Origin: Arthrobacter sp. ERGS1:01
GTDB taxonomy: Bacteria; Actinomycetota; Actinomycetes; Actinomycetales; Micrococcaceae
Reading direction: 5' to 3'
NCBI RefSeq assembly: GCF_001281315.1
Contig: NZ_CP012479.1
Span: forward strand, 2,976,001-3,040,000
DNA: 64,000 nt
Under the pieces are notes generated by a model. That model made no database searches. It was not told where the DNA came from and saw only the letters and a program-made list of their open reading frames with translations. Every line of letters starts with the position of its first letter. Within the stretch, counting starts at the first letter, position 1. This document shows, in pieces, positions 26,133 through 35,711 of the stretch. Both the position numbers and the translations under genes were made by a program.

Positions 26133-26221
26133 TGCCCAGCGCTCCTTTGCGTTGCCGTGCTAGGCATCATGGCACGGCCCGCCCGCGTGGGTCGAGGGGT
26201 GTCCACGGGCGGCCGTTCCCT

Positions 26222-26254
26222 TATGCGCACGGGTGGCCCGGGGCGCTGCGCATA
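26222..26254. repeat. Inverted repeat with TATGCGCA arms
   Basis: TATGCGCA (26222) and TGCGCATA (26247) are perfect eight-base arms around a GC-rich loop. The TTATGCGC core recurs three more times in the next 150 bp. Confidence 0.6.
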
Positions 26255-26270
26255 TGCCAAGGCGTCCGCA

Positions 26271-26347
26271 CTTATGCGCCGAACCCCCGGCGGGTCCGGC
26301 GCACGCACCACACGGGCGCCAGACCCAGTTCGGGTTTGGCGCATAAG
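26271..26347. repeat. Long nested inverted repeat
   Basis: Sixteen-base outer arms (CTTATGCGCCGAACCC at 26271, complement at 26332-26347, one mismatch) enclose a second stem (GGGTCCGGCGC 26293 with GCGCCAGACCC 26316). It lies in the 287-bp gap between the DHA2 exporter 3' end and the GNAT-AAA start. No gene is visible in this gap. It may be a terminator or a REP-like element. Confidence 0.7.
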
Positions 26348-26419
26348 GTGGACGGCCCGTGAAACTCTGCATCGAACTCACGGCGAATCGGTCGCATAAA
26401 GGAAAGTGGCCACGCCCGG

Positions 26420-27838
26420 TTACCGGGCCTGCACCGCTTCGCCGGCCGTGCGGTGCATGAGCAGTGCCTCCACCACCGGATAGAGCATGAGCACCCCGAG
26501 CACGGCGAAGGTCCACTGGTAGGCGGTCACCGGCGTCGTGCCCTGGACCGGGGCCAGCAATGTCTCGGCGGCGCGGAGGATCAAGGCGCCAACGGCCACG
26601 CCCAGCCCGGTGGCGATCTGCGCGATTGTGGACGAGAGCGTGTTGGCGCCGGACATCCGGGCCCTCGGCACGTCGGCGAACTGCAGCGTGTTGTAGGCGC
26701 TGAAGCCGATGGAGCGCAGCACGCCGCTGGCAAACAGGACGGCGGCAATGACGGGCAGCGGCGTGGCGGGCTGCAACAGGGCGCACGCCCCGAGCACCAG
26801 CGCGCCGCCGCCGGCGCTCAGCAGCACGATTGCACGGAAGCCGAACTGCCGGATCAGCGGCGTCGTGGCGGGCTTGATGAGCACGTTGCCGGCAAAGACG
26901 GCCATGGTCATCAGCCCGGCTTCAAATGCGCTCCAGCCAAAACCGAGCATGAACATCAGCGGCAGCAGGAACGGCACGGCGTTGATGACGAGCCGGTACA
27001 GGGCGCCGCCGCCGTTGCCGATCCGGAACGTGGCAATGCGCAGCGCCCGCAGGTCCAGCAGCGGGTGGCGGGAGTGCCGGAACCACCACAGCGCCCCGCC
27101 GCCACTCGCCACCGACACACCAAGGAACAGCACGACGGCGACCCAGGGCGTGGGTGCCGCGCCAATCTGTTCGAGGCCGATCACCAGCGAGGCAAGGGCC
27201 ACGCCACACAACACAAAGCCCGTCCAGTCCGGCGGCGGCACCTTGTGCGCGCGGATGTCCGGCACCACGCGCAGGGCCGTCACGAAGGCGATGATGCCGA
27301 GCGGCACGTTGATAAGGAAGATCCAGTGCCAGCTCGCATAGGTGGTCAGCAGGCCGCCCAGCGCCGGTGCGATGACGGGGGCCACGAGTGCCGGCCAGGT
27401 CAGGAACGCGATGGCGTCCAGGAACTCCTTCCTGTCGGCATCCCGGAGCACCACCAGCCGGCCCACCGGCACCATCATGGCCGCGCCCATGCCCTGGAGC
27501 ATGCGGGCGCCGCACAGGAACGCCAGGTTGGGGCTCAGCGCACACAGCAACGACGCAAGGGTGAAGACCGCAATGGCGGCCGTGAACACGCGGCGCGCAC
27601 CGTACCTTTCGGCCAGCCAGCCGCTGATGGGGATGCCCACTGCAAGGGTGATAAGGTAGGCCGTCATGGCCAGGTTGATATCCACGGGCCGGACGTGCAA
27701 ATCGGCGGCCATGCCGGCCGCGGCGGTGGAGATGATGGTGCCGTCCAGGATCTCCATGAAGTAGGTGCCGGCCACCAAAAGGGCCAGGGCGCGGCTGAAG
27801 GAGGAGGCACGGGCCGGCGTCGAACTTGAATTTCCCAC
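26420..27838 (-). CDS. DHA2-type MFS drug exporter (EmrB/QacA-like)
   Basis: The product is 472 residues with about fourteen membrane segments. The family motifs are seen as LDGTIISTA in segment 1 and WLAERYGARRVF in the first cytoplasmic loop. These proteins export drugs and other small molecules by proton antiport. The GTG at 27838 follows TAGGCT by six bases, so the message is probably leaderless. Substrate unknown and no dedicated regulator is adjacent. Confidence 0.87.
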   Translation of the reverse strand: MGNSSSTPARASSFSRALALLVAGTYFMEILDGTIISTAAAGMAADLHVRPVDINLAMTAYLITLAVGIPISGWLAERYGARRVFTAAIAVFTLASLLCALSPNLAFLCGARMLQGMGAAMMVPVGRLVVLRDADRKEFLDAIAFLTWPALVAPVIAPALGGLLTTYASWHWIFLINVPLGIIAFVTALRVVPDIRAHKVPPPDWTGFVLCGVALASLVIGLEQIGAAPTPWVAVVLFLGVSVASGGGALWWFRHSRHPLLDLRALRIATFRIGNGGGALYRLVINAVPFLLPLMFMLGFGWSAFEAGLMTMAVFAGNVLIKPATTPLIRQFGFRAIVLLSAGGGALVLGACALLQPATPLPVIAAVLFASGVLRSIGFSAYNTLQFADVPRARMSGANTLSSTIAQIATGLGVAVGALILRAAETLLAPVQGTTPVTAYQWTFAVLGVLMLYPVVEALLMHRTAGEAVQAR

Positions 27839-27958
27839 CGCCCAAGCCTAGCGAGCACACGGCTGCGTGACACAACTCACGGCCGGGATGGAAACAAAAC
27901 GTCGCCCGCCGGCGCTGAACCACTACGAAAGCAAATTCTTCGAAGAAAGTGTGAAAGC

Positions 27959-28588
27959 ATGAGCGTCGACATCGCCACCGAAATCAACCTGCAGGACGAA
28001 CTCATCTTGGATGCGGATGCTGCGGCGGCGTTGTTCCTGGATGCGCGTACGGCCAACAGCTGGGCCGACGACGAGATCTCGGACGAGACGCTGCAGGCCG
28101 TGTACGCGCTGACCAAGATGGGCCCGACCGCCTTCAATATGCAGCCGCTGCGCATCAGCTGGATCCGTTCGGCCGAGGCCCGCGAGCGCCTGGTGGCCCA
28201 CATGGGCGACGGCAACAAGGCCAAGACGCTGACCGCCCCGGTGGTTGCGCTGCTCAGCTACAACAAGGACTGGCACGAACTCCTGCCCACCACGGCACCG
28301 CACATGGCCGGCATGATTCCCATGTTCGAGGAGAACGTCGCCGTCCGCCACGCGATGGCCGCGAACAACGCCCACCTGCAGGCCGGCTACTTCGTGATGG
28401 CAGCCCGTGCGGCAGGCCTGGCCGCCGGCCCGATGACCGGTTTCGACATGGAAGGCATGGACGCCGAGTTCAACGCCGACTCCACCCACCAGGTGTTCAT
28501 GGTGGTCAACCTGGGCAAGCCCAACGGCGTCGTGGACCGCGACCGCCTGGCCCGCCTCGAGTTCGATGTGGCCACCGAGACCCTCTAG
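27959..28588 (+). CDS. Malonic semialdehyde reductase/nitroreductase, RutE-like
   Basis: The product is 209 residues in the FMN-dependent nitroreductase fold. RTANSWADDEISDETL, the FMN-contact segment KMGPTAFNMQP and AARAAGLAAGPMTGFD match the RutE/HadB group. RutE reduces malonic semialdehyde in pyrimidine breakdown, but no other rut gene is nearby, so it may be a general quinone or nitro reductase. The ATG at 27959 has only a weak purine-rich leader. Strong hairpins follow the stop. Confidence 0.82.
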   Translation: MSVDIATEINLQDELILDADAAAALFLDARTANSWADDEISDETLQAVYALTKMGPTAFNMQPLRISWIRSAEARERLVAHMGDGNKAKTLTAPVVALLSYNKDWHELLPTTAPHMAGMIPMFEENVAVRHAMAANNAHLQAGYFVMAARAAGLAAGPMTGFDMEGMDAEFNADSTHQVFMVVNLGKPNGVVDRDRLARLEFDVATETL

Positions 28589-28592
28589 AGAA

Positions 28593-28627
28593 TTTATTTC
28601 GCCAAATAAGTCCCGGCGAAAAATAAA
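28593..28627 (+). terminator. AT-rich hairpin after the nitroreductase gene
   Basis: TTTATTTCGCC pairs with GGCGAAAAATAAA, with a two-base bulge and an 11-base loop. It lies directly downstream of the stop codon. Confidence 0.45.
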
Positions 28628-28639
28628 CTTTCAGCACTA

Positions 28640-28681
28640 AAGCGCCGCCCTCCGCACAATGTCGGAGGGTGGTGCTTTTTT
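28640..28681 (+). terminator. Rho-independent terminator
   Basis: AGCGCCGCCCTCCG pairs with CGGAGGGTGGTGCT (G-T pairs allowed) around an eight-base loop and is followed by a run of six or seven T. This is the clearest intrinsic terminator in the window. Confidence 0.85.
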
Positions 28682-28848
28682 GCTGTTATGGCTCCCATGG
28701 CCGCCGGAATATAGCATATTCACCCTCGGCGAAGCTGGCTGATTTTCAGGAATTCACCGGCCACCCGTACCAAAGAAGCCCTGAAATTCGGGGCTCAAAG
28801 CCCGTCAAACCGCGCCAGTGCGCGTCAATCACCCTTTCCAATCCCATG

Positions 28849-28862
28849 TGTGATCGATAACA
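28849..28862. promoter_or_regulatory. Candidate LacI operator upstream of GH20
   Basis: TGTGATCGATAACA matches the dyad at 4986 (TGTTATGGATAACA) at 12 of 14 positions and has the CG centre usual for LacI sites. It lies 49 bp before the GTG of the hexosaminidase gene. Confidence 0.5.
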
Positions 28863-28910
28863 TCGAAGTCGTGTGATTTATGTCTCCCGATTCGAAAAAA
28901 GGATGAACAC

Positions 28911-31900
28911 GTGCACTCCATGTGGAAAAAGACTTTGGCGATGGCGGTGGTTGCCCCGGCCATGTTGCTGACCATGACGGCGGCACCCGTCGTCGCGGCG
29001 CCCGGCGACCCCGTCAGCAAGAACGTGGCCCTGGCCAGCGCCGGCGCCACCGTGACCGCCTCGGGCAATGAGCAGGTTGGCGTCCACCAGATGGGCGACG
29101 CGATCGACGGCGACGCCACCTCGCGCTGGTCCTCGAACACCTCGGACACCGCGTCACTGACCGTCAAGCTGGCCCAGCCGACCCTCATCAGCAAGGTCGT
29201 GATCAAGTGGGAGGCCGCTTGCGCCGCCAAGTACAAGCTGCAGGTCTCCACCAACGGCGTCGACTTCATCGATGCCACGGATGTCCAGAGCCGTCCCGAT
29301 TGCGCCGCTGCGGCCAACGACGCCCCTGCACTGAACGCCGGGATCTCCACCACCAAGTACCAGTACGTGCGCATGCAGGGCATTGACCGCACGCCGATTG
29401 GCGGTGCCAAGTGGGGCATCTCCCTGTTCGAGTTCGAGGTGTGGGACACCCCCGCCGCCCCTGCCGCAAACGTGGCCCTGGCCGCCTCCGGCGCCACCGT
29501 GACCGCCACGGGCCAGGAAGTGGCCGGCCAGTGGGGACCGGCACTGGTCATCGACGGCGACGCCGACCGCTCCAAGCCGAACGCCTCGCAGTCGCGCTGG
29601 TCCTCCAACACCGCCGACAACGCCGCCATCACGGTCAAGCTGGCCCAGCCCACCCTGATCGACCACGTGACCATCGATTGGGAAAAGGCCTGCGCCGCCC
29701 AGTACAAGCTCCAGGTCTCCAACGACGGCAACAATTTCACCGATGCCACCGACGTCATTTCCCCCACCTGTGACGGGCGGGACAGCCAAAAGATCAAGGC
29801 GGCCCTGGCAGCCACCCCGTACCAGTACATCCGCATGCAGGGAATCGCCCGCACGCCCATCGGCGGGGTCAAGTACGGCATGTCCATGTGGGAATTCGAG
29901 GTGTGGACCGGCCCCGAGCCCGTCCCGGTGGTTCCCGCCGCCGGCATCAACCTGATCCCGATGCCCGTGAACATGACTACCCCGGACAAGGCGCCTTTCG
30001 TCCTTGGCGCGGGCTCACGCATTGTGGCCAACAACGCCGAGACGAAGGCCACCGGCAACTACCTGGCCGGCATCTTCCGCGCCTCCACCGGGCTGGCCCT
30101 GCCCGTCGTCGACGGCACCACCGGCGACAGCGACGACATCGTGCTCTCCCAAACCCCGGGCGACATCGCCAACCTTGGTGCCGGCCTGCAGTCCGAGGCC
30201 TACTCGCTCAGCGTTGACCCCGTCACGGGCACCAAAATCACCTCCGCCACCTCCGACGGCGTGTTCGACGGCGTGCAGACCCTCCGCCAGCTCTTCCCGG
30301 CGTTCATCGAGTCCAAGCAGAAAGTCATCGCCGACTGGACCGCGCCCGCCGTGCAGATCACCGACGCACCCCGCTTCGACAAGCGCGGCATGATGCTCGA
30401 CGTCGCCCGCGACTTCAAGCGCCCCGACGAGGTCAAGCACGTCATCGACTCGCTCGCGGCCTACAAGATCTCCACGCTGCACATCCACCTGGCCGACGAC
30501 CAGGGCTGGCGGATCCAGATCACCAACGACGGCAAGGTCGCCGGCGACACGATCGACTATTCGCTGCTGACCGGCGTGTCCGGCAAGACGGCGGCCACCC
30601 GCAACTCCAGCGGCGGCGCCATGGGCTTCCAGGACGAACTGGGCCACACGGGCTTCTACACCCAGGACGAATACAAGGACATCGTCGCCTACGCCGCGTC
30701 CCGGCACATCGAGGTCATCCCCGAGATCGACGTGCCGGGCCACACGAACGCCGCCCTGCATGCCATCCCGCAGCTGAACACGGCCGCATCCAAGCCGGGC
30801 AAGGACGAAAGCGGCGTGGTGCCGGCCAACGGTACCGGCGACGTCGGCTATTCCACCCTTGATGTTGCCGAACCGGCCACCTGGAACTTCCTCACGCACG
30901 TCTACACCCAGATTGCCGCGATGACCCCGGGCAAGTACATCCACGTTGGCGGCGACGAATCCCACGCCACCCCACACGACGACTACGTCAACTTCATCAC
31001 CAAGACCGTGAAGATCATCCACGACCTCGGCAAGCAGCCGATCGGCTGGAACGAGGCCGCCGTGGGCGGGCTGCAGGCCGGCGACGGCATCCAGTACTGG
31101 ACCGGCGGCACGGCGGACACCCTCTCCGCCATCAACACCAAGGGCGCCAAGCTCATGGTCTCCAACGGCTCCACCTCCTACATCGACATGAAGTACAACG
31201 CCAAGACCCCGATCGGCCTGACCTGGGCCGGCACGGGGGACTTCCCCAAGTACTACGACTGGGATCCGGCCGCCACCGTGCAAAACGCCGGCGCCAACCT
31301 GCCCGACGCCAGCATCCTCGGCGTCGAGGCGGCCCAGTGGTCCGAGACGATCCGCGGCGGGGACCAGGCCGAGTTCATGGCCTTCCCCCGCGTGGTCTCC
31401 TTCGCCGAGATCGGCTGGACCCCGCAGGCCAAGCGCAACGTGAACGACTTCAAGGTCCGCATGGCGGCCATGGGCCAGCGCATGCTTACCTCGGGCACCA
31501 ACTTCTACGACGGAAACAACGCCAAGTGGAGCTGGTCGATGGCCGGCTCCCCGGTGGCCGTTGCTCCCGGCAAGGCACTGAACCTGGCCGTGGGCCAGCT
31601 CGCGGCACCGGGCACGAAGGTCGCCGCCAACGGCGCAACCATTGCGGTTGACTCGGTCGACGACGCCGACGGCGTCAGCGCCTCCACGGTCGCCGGGAAC
31701 CTGGGCGTCACCGTCAACTGGGGTGACGGCACTGCCGCAACGCCGGCAACCTTCGCAGCCAAGCGCGACCGCACCTCACTGTCAGCAGGCAGCCTCTACA
31801 CCCTCAAGTCGACCCACAGCTACGCGGCGGCCGGCAACTTCAACGGCACCCTGACGGCCAGCGACGGCACGGTGGCCAAGTTCACCGTCACGGTTGCGGC

Positions 31901-33401
31901 CGGCACCGCCGATCCGCAGGAACCCACCCCGTGGGACACCTCGCAGACCGCGGCCATGACGGCTGCCCCGACCACCAAGGCCGGCGACCGCCTGCAAACC
32001 GCGCTCAGCGGCTTCGAGCCCGGCAAGTACGTCACCATGGCCGTGGGCACGAACGTGGTTGGCACGGTCCTGCCCGACGCCAACGGCACCATCACCTTCC
32101 AGCTGCCAGTACCCCCCAGCATCTACTCGGGCAGCTACGCGTTGACGGCAACCCAGGGCACCCGGGTGGCCACCGGCAACGTGGCGGTGACCTCCACCCT
32201 TGTTCCGCTGGCCAACAAGATCCCGCAGAACCAGCTCACCATCAAGTCCGTGGACTCCCAGGAAATGACGGGCGAGCCCGCTCCCAACGGCCCCGCCGCG
32301 GCAGCCCTCGACGGCGATCCCAACACGTACTGGCACACCCAGTGGTCAGGGAGTTCCGACCCGTTCCCGCACTCCCTGGTCCTGGACCTGGGCAAGAGCT
32401 TCAACGTCACCGGCTTTGAGTACACGCAGCGCCAGTCCAACACCAACGGCAAGATGAAGGATTACGAGATTTACGTATCCGACAGCCTCACGGACTTTGG
32501 CACCAAGGTTGCCTCGGGTACGTTCCTTGACGTGAACCGTGCGCAGGTTGTCACGATTTCCGGCGGCAAGGTTGGCCGGTACGTGAAGTTCGTCGGCCTG
32601 AACTCTATGGCCGGCAACGCCTTTGGCGGAGCTGCCGAGCTCAATGTTGGCGGCATCGCACCGGGCGCCACGGTTCCCGATGTCAGCGCCAACGTTGGCA
32701 CCATCAAGGCCGGCGGCACGGTGGACCTGTCCCTGAAGGGCTTCGCGGCCAACACGCCGGTCAGCCTGTCCCTGCACTCCACCCCCGTGGACCTGGGCAC
32801 GGTGACCACCGACGCAAACGGCGCCGCCACCAAGACCGTCACGATCCCGTCGACGATCGAGGCCGGCAACCACACGATCGTCGCCACCGCCGGCGCGATC
32901 ACGGCGTCCTTCGCACTGACCGTGGCCCCGGCCGACGTTCCCACCACCGAGCCGACGACGGAGCCGACCTCAACCCCGACGACGGACCCCACGGAGACCA
33001 CGACGCCGACAACCGATCCCACAACGGATCCGACGGATTCCGCCACTCCCACCACGGATCCGACGGATTCCGCCACTCCCACCACGGATCCGACCGAGTC
33101 GACCACCCCGACGATCGACCCGACAACGAACCCGACGTCCGACCCGACGGGTTCCACGGCGCCGACGACGTCCGGCACGTCACCGGCCGCAACGAAGTCC
33201 GCCACCGGCACGCCGCCGGCAACGTCTTCGGCCGCCGCCCCGGCCGGCACGCCATCGGCTACGAGCGCCCCGTCAACTGACCACGAGCTGGCCAGCACGG
33301 GTGCGAACACCACTCCGTTCCTATTGGGCGGATTGGTCCTGGTCCTGGTCGGCGTGGTGAGCTTCACCAGCCGCCGCAAGCGGAAGTCCACCCACGCCTA
33401 G
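28911..33401 (+). CDS. Cell-wall-anchored GH20 beta-N-acetylhexosaminidase with discoidin domains
   Basis: The product is 1496 residues. Signal peptide 1-29; two F5/8-type (CBM32-like) domains at about 35-180 and 183-335; GH20b about 345-480; GH20 barrel about 490-860 with catalytic D682-E683 in HVGGDESH; a PKD-like domain about 890-1000; a third discoidin domain about 1100-1250; two further beta modules; a Thr/Pro-rich TDPT linker 1344-1455; then LASTG (1460-1464), a membrane segment and KRKSTHA. It should remove terminal GlcNAc or GalNAc outside the cell. The GTG at 28911 has AAGGA seven bases upstream; an ATG three codons later is possible. Confidence 0.93.
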   Translation: MHSMWKKTLAMAVVAPAMLLTMTAAPVVAAPGDPVSKNVALASAGATVTASGNEQVGVHQMGDAIDGDATSRWSSNTSDTASLTVKLAQPTLISKVVIKWEAACAAKYKLQVSTNGVDFIDATDVQSRPDCAAAANDAPALNAGISTTKYQYVRMQGIDRTPIGGAKWGISLFEFEVWDTPAAPAANVALAASGATVTATGQEVAGQWGPALVIDGDADRSKPNASQSRWSSNTADNAAITVKLAQPTLIDHVTIDWEKACAAQYKLQVSNDGNNFTDATDVISPTCDGRDSQKIKAALAATPYQYIRMQGIARTPIGGVKYGMSMWEFEVWTGPEPVPVVPAAGINLIPMPVNMTTPDKAPFVLGAGSRIVANNAETKATGNYLAGIFRASTGLALPVVDGTTGDSDDIVLSQTPGDIANLGAGLQSEAYSLSVDPVTGTKITSATSDGVFDGVQTLRQLFPAFIESKQKVIADWTAPAVQITDAPRFDKRGMMLDVARDFKRPDEVKHVIDSLAAYKISTLHIHLADDQGWRIQITNDGKVAGDTIDYSLLTGVSGKTAATRNSSGGAMGFQDELGHTGFYTQDEYKDIVAYAASRHIEVIPEIDVPGHTNAALHAIPQLNTAASKPGKDESGVVPANGTGDVGYSTLDVAEPATWNFLTHVYTQIAAMTPGKYIHVGGDESHATPHDDYVNFITKTVKIIHDLGKQPIGWNEAAVGGLQAGDGIQYWTGGTADTLSAINTKGAKLMVSNGSTSYIDMKYNAKTPIGLTWAGTGDFPKYYDWDPAATVQNAGANLPDASILGVEAAQWSETIRGGDQAEFMAFPRVVSFAEIGWTPQAKRNVNDFKVRMAAMGQRMLTSGTNFYDGNNAKWSWSMAGSPVAVAPGKALNLAVGQLAAPGTKVAANGATIAVDSVDDADGVSASTVAGNLGVTVNWGDGTAATPATFAAKRDRTSLSAGSLYTLKSTHSYAAAGNFNGTLTASDGTVAKFTVTVAAGTADPQEPTPWDTSQTAAMTAAPTTKAGDRLQTALSGFEPGKYVTMAVGTNVVGTVLPDANGTITFQLPVPPSIYSGSYALTATQGTRVATGNVAVTSTLVPLANKIPQNQLTIKSVDSQEMTGEPAPNGPAAAALDGDPNTYWHTQWSGSSDPFPHSLVLDLGKSFNVTGFEYTQRQSNTNGKMKDYEIYVSDSLTDFGTKVASGTFLDVNRAQVVTISGGKVGRYVKFVGLNSMAGNAFGGAAELNVGGIAPGATVPDVSANVGTIKAGGTVDLSLKGFAANTPVSLSLHSTPVDLGTVTTDANGAATKTVTIPSTIEAGNHTIVATAGAITASFALTVAPADVPTTEPTTEPTSTPTTDPTETTTPTTDPTTDPTDSATPTTDPTDSATPTTDPTESTTPTIDPTTNPTSDPTGSTAPTTSGTSPAATKSATGTPPATSSAAAPAGTPSATSAPSTDHELASTGANTTPFLLGGLVLVLVGVVSFTSRRKRKSTHA
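33031..33090 (+). repeat. Perfect 30-bp tandem duplication in the TDPT linker
   Basis: Two identical 30-base units (33031-33060 and 33061-33090) encode repeated TDPTDSATPT. Perfect identity suggests a recent or unstable duplication, so linker length may vary among strains. Confidence 0.9.
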
Positions 33402-33434
33402 GGGCAGGGACACCGCAACGGCAGCATAAAGATC

Positions 33435-33479
33435 AAGGGGCGGGTTGGCCAGTGAAATTCACCGGCCAACCCGCCCCTT
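33435..33479. terminator. Strong hairpin terminator after the hexosaminidase gene
   Basis: Perfect 16-base arms (AAGGGGCGGGTTGGCC and complement) enclose a loop that itself pairs GTGAA with TTCAC. It also lies downstream of the small membrane protein gene on the other strand, so it may work both ways. Confidence 0.8.
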
Positions 33480-33595
33480 CGTATTTCCTTGCGACAAAGC
33501 GCGGCTAAAGCGGCAGCGTGGCGTAATTCGATGTGTCCGGCAGACCGGGCATGGCCGGTCCCCTCGGTCAGTGGCGCTACATCAGTCGGGATTGC

Positions 33596-33763
33596 TTAGG
33601 CTTCGCGGTCCGCGTCTTCGGCGCGTGCCGCTTGGAGATGGCGCAGTTTGTCCTGCCGTGCCCGGTTTCGTCCACGGGCAGCGCCCATCATGAACATGAC
33701 GATGATGGCCACGGCAAGAAGCCACGCCACCACAATGATGGCAATAAGCAGCCAAAGCGGCAT
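33596..33763 (-). CDS. Small single-pass membrane protein
   Basis: The product is 55 residues: PLWLLIAIIVVAWLLAVAII begins a long hydrophobic helix, followed by a charged tail rich in Arg, Ala and Asp. GAGGAG lies eight bases before the ATG at 33763; a longer frame upstream has no such site. No family is recognised. It diverges from mdh. Confidence 0.6.
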   Translation of the reverse strand: MPLWLLIAIIVVAWLLAVAIIVMFMMGAARGRNRARQDKLRHLQAARAEDADREA

Positions 33764-33897
33764 CCGTTCAACTCCTCGAGGAACAGCCATGTTATAGACC
33801 CCAACGCAGACGATTATACAGACGCGTTGTTGGGAATCGCATGGACATGCGCTGGGAACATGCCGAAAATACTCCCGACCCCCCAAACCCCTGGCGT

Positions 33898-34905
<1,008 letters not shown>

Positions 34906-34925
34906 CCGACGCTGGAATCCTGCCC

Positions 34926-35702
34926 ATGATGAACAACTCCACGCTGCCTTGCATCGACCTGAACGCCGATGTCGGCGAATCCTTTGGCCGGTGGCCGCTC
35001 GGCGATGACGCGGCCGTCATGGCCTCCACCTCAAGCGCCAACATCGCCTGCGGTTTCCACGCCGGCGACCCCTCCGCCATCCGCAAGGCGTGCGCCGCAG
35101 CGGCGGCAGCCGGCGTCGTCGTGGGCGCCCACCCCGGCTACCGCGACCTGGCCGGATTTGGCCGCCGCTTCATCGACATGGAGCCCGCCGAACTGCGCGA
35201 CGAGACCATCTACCAGATAGGCGCCTTGCGAGCGCTGGCCGCGGCCGAGGGCGTCACCGTCAGCTACGTCAAGCCGCATGGCGCCCTGTACAACGCAATC
35301 GTGCACCACGCCGGACAGGCGCAGGCCGTGGTCGACGCCGTCCTCGCCACGGACCCGGCGCTGCCGCTGCTGGTGGCCCCGAACTCGGAGGTGGCCCGGC
35401 TGGCCGGAGCGGCGGGACTGCGCGTGGTCACGGAGGCGTTTGCCGATCGCGGCTACAACGCGGGCGGCACGCTGGTCTCCCGCATGCTCCCCGGCGCCTT
35501 GCTCACCACCATCGATGCCGTGGTGGCCCAATGCCTGGACATCGCCCTGCGCGGGGAGGTCAGGGCCGTCGACGGCAGCAAGGTGGCCGTGTCCGCGGAA
35601 AGTATCTGCCTGCATGGGGACACCCCCGGCGCCGTCGCCATGGCCGCGGCCGTGCGGCGGGCCCTTGTCGAGGCCGGCGTGGCCATCCGCAGCTTCGCGT
35701 AA
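34926..35702 (+). CDS. pxpA: 5-oxoprolinase subunit A (LamB/YcsF family)
   Basis: The product is 258 residues. PxpA works with PxpB and PxpC to open 5-oxoproline to glutamate with [48 protein letters not shown] and VKPHGALYN are the family signatures. Start is ATG 34926 or the next codon. The stop is followed nine bases later by the fused BC gene, forming one operon. Confidence 0.93.
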   Translation: MMNNSTLPCIDLNADVGESFGRWPLGDDAAVMASTSSANIACGFHAGDPSAIRKACAAAAAAGVVVGAHPGYRDLAGFGRRFIDMEPAELRDETIYQIGALRALAAAEGVTVSYVKPHGALYNAIVHHAGQAQAVVDAVLATDPALPLLVAPNSEVARLAGAAGLRVVTEAFADRGYNAGGTLVSRMLPGALLTTIDAVVAQCLDIALRGEVRAVDGSKVAVSAESICLHGDTPGAVAMAAAVRRALVEAGVAIRSFA

Positions 35703-35711
35703 CGGAACCGG

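Larger units (their letters stand above)
28589..28910. other. 322-bp intergenic region
   Basis: No gene is visible. It holds two hairpins after the nitroreductase (28593-28627 and 28640-28681), a quiet middle, and a LacI-type dyad at 28849 about 60 bp before the hexosaminidase start. AAGGA precedes that GTG. Confidence 0.6.

Noticed and set aside
26453..27829. 458-codon plus-strand frame opposite the DHA2 exporter
   Set aside because: Composition of a mirror frame (many His, Gln, Gly). The exporter on the minus strand explains the region.
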